Positions 1 through 5,336 of a stretch of DNA of 8,698 nucleotides are shown in pieces. A program made the position numbers and the translations under genes. Origin of the DNA: Microcoleaceae cyanobacterium UBA11344 (GTDB lineage: Bacteria > Cyanobacteriota > Cyanobacteriia > Cyanobacteriales > Microcoleaceae); the NCBI GenBank assembly GCA_003483675.1, contig DMYK01000454.1, positions 1-8,698 of the forward strand. The letters run 5' to 3'. Within the stretch, counting starts at the first letter, position 1, and each line of letters starts with the position of its first letter. The notes under the pieces were generated by a model, which worked only from the letters and a program-made list of their open reading frames with translations, was not told the DNA's origin and ran no database searches.

Positions 1-46
1 GATGCAACCGGAAACGATATGATACTAACTTTGAAAGCTCGTGTTT

Positions 47-2557
47 TTAATTATTATTTTTAATAATAGAGCGAGCGGCTTCTAGGAGCAAACGTTGTTC
101 AGCACGAGCGATCGCCCTGTAAGTCTTTTCCACAGCATCCACATTCACAGAAATCGACGAAATCCCCCACAGCACCAGGGATTCAATCATTTTTGGATAT
201 AAAGCTGGAGCATCGCCACAGATAGAGCAAGGAATTCCAGCAGCCTTAGCCTGAAAGATTAATTGTTCGATCGCCTTCATCATCGGTCGATCGCGCCCAC
301 TGAAAGCACTAGCCAGATCTGGGGAGTTGCGGTTAACTCCTAACAGCAATTGGGTTAAATCATTAGTGCCGATCGAAATTCCCTGTACCCCTGCTTTCAC
401 GTAATCTGGTAATAAAAATAAAACCGACGGAACCTCAGCCATGATCCACAGTTGAAACTCAGCAGGCCGCTGTTTCCAAACCGTTTCTAAACGTTGGCGA
501 CAGAAGACAAACTCTTCAACTGAGCGCACGAAAGGCAAAATTAAATTAATATTTGTATAGCCTGACTCGCAGACTCTTTTAAGTACAGTTAGTTCCCAAT
601 CAAATAACTCTGGTTCACAGTTATAACTAAAACTGCCATCTACCCCAGATTCCCGCAAATCCAGAGAGCGATAAAATATTGGACGTGGCGAAGCCGCAGC
701 AGCAAATAAACTTAACTGGGTAGCCATGCGATCGACAAATTCCGATTCACGGCCGTTTTGCAACCAAAGTTGGGGATTTTGACCGTCCAAAACATCCATT
801 GCCATTAATTCCGATCGCAGCAATCCGATGCCGTCAATGGGCAGATTTTTGATTCGCTCAATCGATCCAGTTTGGCTAATATTAACTAGCAGTTGAGTCG
901 CCGTTGGCGCACCCCAAAAATCTTGACCAGACTCGGATAGCCGAGATTTAGGATCGGGATTAGAAGAGCGATCTAAAGTTGGGAATTGGTGATGGGCGAT
1001 CGACATTTGTGCTGCTGTAATCGACAAATCTTGACTGTTTAGTGTTTCTCCATGTCTGCCAATGTTAGGCTCCCCAGATTCTCTTGGAGTATTGAGCATT
1101 AAAGGTTGAGAAAACGCAAAAACTTCGCCGCTATCGCCGTCTACAAAAACCGAATCGCCAGTCTCGATCGCCAAAGTGGCCCCGGCAATTCCCACAACTG
1201 CCGGAATACCTAATTCTCTGGCTAAAATCGCCCCGTGACAAGTCATACCTCCTTGTTCGGCAACAACCCCAGCAGCAACTTTCAACCAAGGTAGCCAATG
1301 AGGATGGATTTCCCGCGCTACCAAAATTCCCCCAGCTACAAATTCCGAGTTTTCGGGGGAATTAGTCATAACTTGGGCAATTGCTTGAGCTTTTCCTGAT
1401 GCCGCAGCCAAACCTCTAAGTACGGCAGGAGTTCGGGTTAGGGCGATCGAGTTTTGGTTTGGGAGTGCGATCGGATTTTCCCATGTCTGTGCGACTTTTG
1501 TGTTTTTCAAGAGACGAACTTGAGTGAAATAAAACTCCGGTTCGTTGCATTCTGCTGATTGATTCATCGTCCACTCCAAAATTATCCTATTTTTTTTTTC
1601 GTCGAATTCTGCGATCGCTTTTTTGCTCAAATCAATTAACTTTTGCAATTGATGTTGATTTAAAACATATTCACTTTGCGCCTTTTCGCCCAATACATAA
1701 ACATCCAAACAACTCCCAGCAGAATTGGGCATTGGAAATTGAGAATTAGGATTTGGGAAAGCGTCGCCATTTCCTATAAGCAGATCTTCACCCGAATTTA
1801 AACCGCCGATTTTGAGATTATAAGCTAATGTTTTGTAACCCAACCGCTGGAATTTTACCGCGCCAGTTTCAGGCTGCACTTGATAGTAATCGGGGATTGT
1901 TTCCCCCCGGGCGATCGACATTCCCAAACCGCAGGTGGCTTGAATTTCCCAGGCTTCACCGCCGTTAGTTTGTAGCGAACCGGCGGCGATCGCACGTTGA
2001 AGAGGCTGCACCAAAACTGCCGGATTAATTTGCTGTATTTTCAGACCGCACCGTTGCCAGTAAAATAAACTTTGGGCTTTAAACAGTTCTGCCCAAGCCC
2101 GCTTCAGCCCGGCTGCGATCGCCTCTGTTTCTGCCCATACAGCCTGAGATTCCAGCATTCCCGCTGTGTTTGGGTTTCGGGAAGTCAGGTAAGGGCGAAA
2201 AATTAAGGCTTTGGAGTTTAGTTGAGATACAGCCGACTCCAGGGTGGAGAGCAATGAATCGGGTAGTTTGGCGGCTGCGATTTGGCTGCGGATGCTGCGG
2301 GCGATCGCTTGGAGTTGTCTGGGCTCATCGACATTCAAGTGTAGCAAAGAGTTGGGTAAGTCAGCAAACAGCGGTTCCAACCAGTCGATGGACTCTAAAA
2401 ACTGCCAGGTGTGATCAAAGAAGGTTTTAGCCGACACAACAAAACCCGGTACAACGGGATGACTTTTCTGTATCAAGCAGCTCAAGTAAAATGCTTTATC
2501 TCCCACAGCATCTCTGTCTGAAGGTTGAATTTTGTCTAGCCAGTAGAGATTTTTCAC
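47..2557 (-). CDS. PEP-synthase-like (PEP-utilizing enzyme family) protein
   Basis: This is a three-domain protein of the pyruvate,water dikinase/PPDK superfamily, about 836 residues. Residues 4-355 match the N-terminal nucleotide-binding region. Residues about 375-485 form the swivelling phosphohistidine domain, with TCHGAILARELGIP carrying the expected phospho-His at H441. Residues about 550-825 form the PEP/pyruvate TIM barrel, with GIGLLRSEL at 576-584, AEVPS at 707-711, GISIGTNDLTQLLLG starting at 726, and the catalytic-type Cys C780 in CSICGDAPA. The family interconverts pyruvate and PEP in the cytoplasm. The nucleotide-binding domain lacks the usual RSS-A-T-A-E-D loop, so true PEP synthase (PpsA) activity is uncertain. 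The frame is open back to a GTG at 2635. I prefer the GTG at 2557 because the family-like sequence starts with KNLYWLDKI and because 2635 lies only 16 bp from the comF ATG. Neither start has a clear ribosome binding site. Two inserts (residues 269-280 and 489-549) look derived from interspersed repeats. Confidence 0.85.
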   Translation of the reverse strand: MKNLYWLDKIQPSDRDAVGDKAFYLSCLIQKSHPVVPGFVVSAKTFFDHTWQFLESIDWLEPLFADLPNSLLHLNVDEPRQLQAIARSIRSQIAAAKLPDSLLSTLESAVSQLNSKALIFRPYLTSRNPNTAGMLESQAVWAETEAIAAGLKRAWAELFKAQSLFYWQRCGLKIQQINPAVLVQPLQRAIAAGSLQTNGGEAWEIQATCGLGMSIARGETIPDYYQVQPETGAVKFQRLGYKTLAYNLKIGGLNSGEDLLIGNGDAFPNPNSQFPMPNSAGSCLDVYVLGEKAQSEYVLNQHQLQKLIDLSKKAIAEFDEKKNRIILEWTMNQSAECNEPEFYFTQVRLLKNTKVAQTWENPIALPNQNSIALTRTPAVLRGLAAASGKAQAIAQVMTNSPENSEFVAGGILVAREIHPHWLPWLKVAAGVVAEQGGMTCHGAILARELGIPAVVGIAGATLAIETGDSVFVDGDSGEVFAFSQPLMLNTPRESGEPNIGRHGETLNSQDLSITAAQMSIAHHQFPTLDRSSNPDPKSRLSESGQDFWGAPTATQLLVNISQTGSIERIKNLPIDGIGLLRSELMAMDVLDGQNPQLWLQNGRESEFVDRMATQLSLFAAAASPRPIFYRSLDLRESGVDGSFSYNCEPELFDWELTVLKRVCESGYTNINLILPFVRSVEEFVFCRQRLETVWKQRPAEFQLWIMAEVPSVLFLLPDYVKAGVQGISIGTNDLTQLLLGVNRNSPDLASAFSGRDRPMMKAIEQLIFQAKAAGIPCSICGDAPALYPKMIESLVLWGISSISVNVDAVEKTYRAIARAEQRLLLEAARSIIKNNN

Positions 2558-2651
2558 GCTGTTAGGCTTGCGAGCAAACTGATTAGTATGTTGTCGAAGA
2601 GTGTATGATGTCAAAGAGTATTGCCCACTAATCACTTACTGCAATATTAGA

Positions 2652-3332
2652 ATGAATAAGCGCCAATGGACGGGATTAGTCAAATCTTTTCTCAATCTAT
2701 TTCTTAAGTCTAACTGTCCTCTTTGTCAACGACCAGCTACCGCAGAGTTTTGTCCCTACTGCCGCAAGCAACTTCAGCGCTGTCAGTTAGCCACACCGGG
2801 TCAATATTGGGAAACCGATCGGGCTGTTTTTGTATGGGGGGAGTACGGCGGGGCTCTCAAACGGGCGATCGCAGCTTTCAAATATGAGAACAATCCCCAA
2901 TTAGGGAAACCTCTTGGCGGCTGGCTGGCCGAAGCTTGGCTGAATTATCCCGAATTAGCTATTGACAATTTAACCGTCGTACCGATTCCGCTGCACAAGG
3001 AAAAGCTGAAACAGCGGGGATTTAACCAGGCGGAACTTTTGGCGGAAAGTTTTTGCGAGTTAACTGGTTTACCTTTGCAGCGGCACGGTTTAGAACGGGT
3101 AAAATATACCCAGGCACTATTTCAGCTTTCAGCGCAGGAGCGGCAAGCGGAAATGAAAGATGCTTTAATTTTGGGTAAGGATTTTCGCCGCCGACTCCCG
3201 CGCGATCGGGTGTTGTTAGTTGATGATATTTATACTAGCGGTACTACTGTCAAGTCGGCAATTAAAATATTAAAGCAGTCAGGAATTTCGGTATATGGAA
3301 CTGTTGCACTTGCAACTCCCAAAAAGACTTGA
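2652..3332 (+). CDS. comF: ComF family phosphoribosyltransferase-like protein
   Basis: This 226-residue protein has the ComF architecture. An N-terminal zinc-ribbon segment has cysteine pairs C22-x2-C25 and C34-x2-C37. It is followed by a type I phosphoribosyltransferase fold ending in the PRPP-binding loop VLLVDDIYTSGTT at 187-199. The motif VPIPLHKEKLKQRGFNQAE in the middle is typical of the family. In naturally transformable bacteria ComF is needed for DNA uptake into the cytoplasm, and a cyanobacterial homologue has been linked to transformation. The exact reaction is not settled. The frame is open from a GTG at 2601, but I chose the ATG at 2652: the residues before it are not family-like and this start leaves a 94-bp divergent gap to the PEP-synthase-like gene. 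No strong Shine-Dalgarno precedes the ATG, which is common in cyanobacteria. A REP-like element begins 38 bp after the stop. Confidence 0.93.
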   Translation: MNKRQWTGLVKSFLNLFLKSNCPLCQRPATAEFCPYCRKQLQRCQLATPGQYWETDRAVFVWGEYGGALKRAIAAFKYENNPQLGKPLGGWLAEAWLNYPELAIDNLTVVPIPLHKEKLKQRGFNQAELLAESFCELTGLPLQRHGLERVKYTQALFQLSAQERQAEMKDALILGKDFRRRLPRDRVLLVDDIYTSGTTVKSAIKILKQSGISVYGTVALATPKKT

Positions 3333-3370
3333 AATTCTCTTTCCCAGGTTCTAGCCATTGGTGACAATTG

Positions 3371-3435
3371 AGAAACCCGATTTCTTAGAGATATCTGGTT
3401 TGAGCCAAAAGTCTCTAAGTAGAAACCCGGTTTCT
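3371..3435. repeat. REP-like composite hairpin element, copy A
   Basis: Two 15-bp dyads, AGAAACCCGATTTCT (3371-3385) and AGAAACCCGGTTTCT (3421-3435), flank complementary arms TAGAGA and TCTCTA. The whole unit can fold as one long imperfect hairpin. The same arrangement recurs at 4848-4910, sharing the inner word GAGATATCTGGTTT. The element starts 38 bp after the comF stop and may act as a transcript end or as a mobile REP-type sequence. A 61-codon open frame across it (3358-3543) is largely repeat sequence and is not called as a gene. Confidence 0.75.
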
Positions 3436-3481
3436 TTGATTGTTGCCAGAAAATGGCGACAGATCGTGGCGAATTTAATCC

Positions 3482-3510
3482 TTGACAAAAATATTCTTCT
3501 CAGTTACGAT
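3482..3510 (+). promoter_or_regulatory. sigma70-type promoter for the antitoxin-like remnant and hypothetical gene
   Basis: A perfect -35 box TTGACA (3482-3487), a 17-bp spacer and a -10-like TACGAT (3505-3510) place transcription start near 3517. This is about 23 nt before the ATG at 3540. Its position supports the idea that 3540 was once a real gene start. Confidence 0.55.
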
Positions 3511-3539
3511 CGAGCTACTAATATTTTAATTTATGCCCG

Positions 3540-3644
3540 ATGAAACAAAGAAATTTGCATGAATTAAATGAACAAGTTTTGTGAGAGGCAACCGAACCTC
3601 TAGCAATAGAGTATAACGGGTGCTTAGTTGGCTATTTTTACCCA
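3540..3644 (+). pseudogene. Phd-like antitoxin remnant with an in-frame stop
   Basis: From the ATG at 3540 the frame reads MKQRNLHELNEQVL, then a TGA at 3582-3584, then EATEPLAIEYNGCLVGYFYP. Read through the stop, this resembles the short Phd/YefM-style antitoxins of cyanobacteria, in which a helical start is followed by a segment ending in a hydrophobic GYFYP-like strand. A CGA to TGA change (Arg to stop) would explain the interruption. The frame then runs without a further stop into the hypothetical gene at 3654, so the antitoxin C-terminus may have been deleted and the two genes fused. A good promoter lies 30 bp upstream. The family assignment comes from remembered motif similarity only. 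No cognate toxin is visible next to it, unless the downstream protein is one. Confidence 0.45.
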
Positions 3645-3653
3645 GTGAGTGTG

Positions 3654-3962
3654 ATGCCAAAGGCGATCGAAGAAATCGAGCGAACTTTTACAAATTTAGT
3701 ACAACAATGGCGCAATGAAACTATAGGTATTTCCTCGACTACAGACTTAGTAATGCACCCTGCTTACCAACAAATTATTAGGATGGGGCCAGTAGTAATT
3801 CCTCTGTTATTAAGGGAAGTGGAAAGAAAATCGGGGCGTTGGTTTCATGCTCTGTGTGAAATTACTGGAGAAGATCCAGTACCTTTAGAAAAACGGGGTA
3901 AAACTAAAGAGATGACTCAGATATGGCTAGAGTGGGGGAAAGCCAAAGGTTATAAATGGTAG
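3654..3962 (+). CDS. conserved hypothetical protein, about 102 residues
   Basis: This is a small, soluble, mostly helical protein with no signal peptide or membrane segment. It contains HPAYQQIIRMGPVVIPLLL (a helical hairpin like a single ARM/HEAT unit), then WFHALCEITGEDPVP and a C-terminal TQIWLEWGKAKGY. I recall the pattern of a helical 'MGP-IPLLLRE' unit, 'W-AL-ITGE-PV' and 'WL-WG---GY' from many cyanobacterial hypothetical proteins, often near toxin-antitoxin genes, but I know no proven function. In-frame starts are GTG 3645, GTG 3651 and ATG 3654. I chose the ATG because MPKAIEEIE looks like a natural N-terminus. No ribosome binding site is evident. The frame continues upstream without a stop to 3585, joining the antitoxin-like remnant, so the original start region may have been altered. 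Confidence 0.7.
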   Translation: MPKAIEEIERTFTNLVQQWRNETIGISSTTDLVMHPAYQQIIRMGPVVIPLLLREVERKSGRWFHALCEITGEDPVPLEKRGKTKEMTQIWLEWGKAKGYKW

Positions 3963-3999
3963 GAAATAATGCTTGGGTTTTGCCTAACAGTTCCTAACT

Positions 4000-4014
4000 A
4001 GAAACTCGGTTTCT
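4000..4014. repeat. single AGAAAC(C/T)CGGTTTCT dyad, copy C
   Basis: AGAAACTCGGTTTCT is one unit of the dyad that occurs in pairs at 3371-3435 and 4848-4910. It lies 38 bp after the stop of the hypothetical gene and just upstream of the MNT/HEPN promoter. Each of the three loci carrying this dyad is 26-39 bp 3' of a stop codon. Confidence 0.7.
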
Positions 4015-4021
4015 TTAGCCC

Positions 4022-4050
4022 TTGACTTTAATCGAGTTTTCTGGTACAAT
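4022..4050 (+). promoter_or_regulatory. strong sigma70-type promoter of the MNT/HEPN operon
   Basis: TTGACT (4022-4027), a 17-bp spacer and TACAAT (4045-4050) are close to consensus. Transcription should start near 4057, giving a leader of about 75 nt before the MNT gene. The -10 box overlaps one arm of an inverted repeat. Confidence 0.7.
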
Positions 4051-4077
4051 AAATTTAAGTTTAAAAAACAATTTATT
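4048..4077. promoter_or_regulatory. inverted repeat overlapping the -10 box, candidate operator
   Basis: AATAAATT (4048-4055) and AATTTATT (4070-4077) are perfect 8-bp inverted arms separated by 14 bp. They start within the -10 box and span the expected transcription start. Toxin-antitoxin operons are commonly autoregulated from such a position. The sequence is AT-rich, so chance is possible. Confidence 0.35.
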
Positions 4078-4083
4078 CCGATT

Positions 4084-4098
4084 TTAAGCTAGGCTTAA
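4084..4098. promoter_or_regulatory. palindrome TTAAGC-TAG-GCTTAA in the leader
   Basis: Perfect 6-bp arms with a 3-bp centre lie in the leader, 16 bp before the Shine-Dalgarno of the MNT gene. This is a candidate second operator half-site or a small RNA hairpin. Its role is inferred from position only. Confidence 0.35.
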
Positions 4099-4133
4099 TT
4101 ACACATTTTTTGCTAAAGGAGCATTTATTGACT

Positions 4134-4454
4134 ATGATAGAAAGGGAGAAGATCGTGCAATTAAGTGAGGCTATTGCCAATGAATTTCAGCCAGAAAAAA
4201 TCATTTTGTTTGGCTCTTATGCTTATGGCAACCCTCAAGATGACTCGGATGTAGATATGCTAGTGATTTTGCCATACAAGGGGAGCAATTTTCGGAAAAC
4301 TTGGGAAATTTTAAATAAAGTTCAACCGAAGTTTGCCATAGATTTGGTAGTGCGAAGTCCCGTCGAGGTGGAGCAACGCCTCGCATGGAATGATTTTTTT
4401 CTGCGGGAAATCATCGAAAAAGGAAAGGTGATTTATGAATCCCCTAACAGTTGA
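4134..4454 (+). CDS. MNT-type nucleotidyltransferase (antitoxin of MNT/HEPN pair)
   Basis: This 106-residue protein is a minimal nucleotidyltransferase of the DNA polymerase beta superfamily. The signature GSYAYG (27-32) is followed by SDVD (38-41), with the two metal-binding acidic residues D39 and D41. A third candidate acidic residue is D70 in FAIDLVV. In characterised MNT/HEPN systems the MNT protein neutralises the HEPN toxin by attaching AMP to it. The start is ambiguous. AAAGGAG at 4115-4121 is 12 nt from the ATG at 4134 but only 6 nt from a TTG at 4128, so the protein may begin two codons earlier; the open frame reaches a further TTG at 4110. The 3' end overlaps the HEPN gene by 20 bp, implying translational coupling. 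A strong promoter and two palindromes lie directly upstream. Confidence 0.9.
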   Translation: MIEREKIVQLSEAIANEFQPEKIILFGSYAYGNPQDDSDVDMLVILPYKGSNFRKTWEILNKVQPKFAIDLVVRSPVEVEQRLAWNDFFLREIIEKGKVIYESPNS

Positions 4455-4821
4455 ATGGGTTGATAAAGCTGAAGGGGATTTTACTACGACTTTGCGGGAA
4501 TTACGAGCGAGGAAATCTCCCAACTATGATGCGGCGTGTTTTCACGCTCAACAATGTGTTGAGAAATATCTGAAAGCGCGTTTGCAAGAAGCGGGAATTA
4601 GTTTTAGTAAAACTCATAATTTGACCGTTTTATTAGATTTGCTTTTACCTGTTGAACCTAGTTATGATACTTTTCGCCCGAAACTTTTAGCGTTAACTGC
4701 TTTTGCAGTTGCTTATCGTTACCCAGGAGCTTCGGCTGATAAAGATACAGCGCGTGAAGCATTAAAGTTTTGTAAAGAAATCAGGCAAGCACTTAGGTTA
4801 AGTTTTGGTTTGACTTCCTAA
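4435..4821 (+). CDS. HEPN domain protein (toxin of MNT/HEPN pair)
   Basis: This 128-residue all-helical HEPN protein contains the family blocks ACFHAQQCVEKYLKA (34-48), KTHNLTVLLDLL (59-70) and YRYPG near residue 100. HEPN proteins of toxin-antitoxin pairs are often ribonucleases. This one belongs to the branch with 'AQQ--EK-LKA' and 'K-HNL' motifs (PF05168-like). I do not find the R-x4-6-H catalytic motif seen in many HEPN RNases: the nearest Arg before H37 is R26 and the nearest before H61 is R49. RNase activity therefore cannot be assumed. Translation starts at an ATG inside the MNT gene, preceded by AGGAAAGG at 4421-4428 with 6-nt spacing. The gene converges on the NACHT gene, with a REP-like element filling most of the 92-bp gap. 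A HIP1 octamer GCGATCGC lies just past the stop. Confidence 0.9.
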   Translation: MNPLTVEWVDKAEGDFTTTLRELRARKSPNYDAACFHAQQCVEKYLKARLQEAGISFSKTHNLTVLLDLLLPVEPSYDTFRPKLLALTAFAVAYRYPGASADKDTAREALKFCKEIRQALRLSFGLTS

Positions 4822-4847
4822 AAAAGCGATCGCACTTCCATTGAGTC

Positions 4848-4910
4848 AGAAACCTGGTTTCTGAGATATCTGGTTTTCACCAACAATCTCCAAGCAGAAA
4901 CCCGGTTTCT
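4848..4910. repeat. REP-like composite hairpin element, copy B
   Basis: AGAAACCTGGTTTCT (4848-4862) and AGAAACCCGGTTTCT (4896-4910) flank GAGATATCTGGTTT and TCTCCAAG, matching copy A at 3371-3435 in order and spacing. It fills the gap between the convergent HEPN stop (4821) and the reconstructed NACHT stop (4914). This position suits a two-way transcription end. Confidence 0.75.
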
Positions 4911-4913
4911 TCC

Positions 4914-5336
4914 CTAACATTCCTCTAACCAAGTTTGAATTACTCCTAATAAATTATCCTGACTGGGGGGAAAACCGCGCAGAGGCGCTTCGAGGGATTC
5001 GTCGGTTATCCAGAGAATGTGTAAACCGAGTTTATCATCGGCGATTTTGCGACAGCAGGTGAGGAGTGGGGGATGAGGGGTACACTCATGGAGAATTAGG
5101 GCTAGGTTGCGTTTTTGCAGTTGGCGTTTTACGGTGAGAATGTGTTGTTTGAGTTGGGCAAAGTTGCTGACAGTGGGGATGTCTGTATCGGGGAGTGCGA
5201 GGCAGTAAATTAGGGTGCAAAGTTCTTGGCAAATAGCGATCGTGTCTGTTTCATCTGCTAGGGATTGAATGTTGATAGGTAGGGGTTGAAGTTGAGAGAA
5301 GTTAGGGGCGATTTTACTATGAAAATATTGGACGAT
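4914..5336 (-). pseudogene. C-terminal domain of the NACHT protein, split off by a frameshift
   Basis: The minus strand here is open for 140 codons, ending in TAG at 4914, with no start codon or ribosome binding site of its own. The translation contains LPINIQSLADETDTIAICQE, then KRQLQKRNLALILHEC, then HILWITDESLEAPLRGFPPS, and ends NLLGVIQTWLEE. I recognise this as the alpha/beta tail common at the end of cyanobacterial NACHT-HEAT proteins ('ALILHEC', 'WIT---LEAPLRGFP'). It follows the main NACHT frame directly, shifted by one base. The shift must lie between 5317 and 5336, bounded by a TAG in one frame and a TAA in the other. Removing one T from the TTTT run there joins the frames as LNRPIF-HSKIAPNF. 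It is therefore the 3' end of the NACHT gene and not a separate gene. Confidence 0.8.

Noticed and set aside
1..46. Left edge of the window beyond the PEP-synthase-like stop
   Set aside because: It is too short, with no stem-loop or coding signal that can be supported.
3358..3543. 61-codon open frame on the plus strand downstream of comF
   Set aside because: Its first half is translated REP-like repeat and the rest matches nothing I know. Its TGA overlaps the ATG at 3540, but this looks accidental because the promoter lies inside it.
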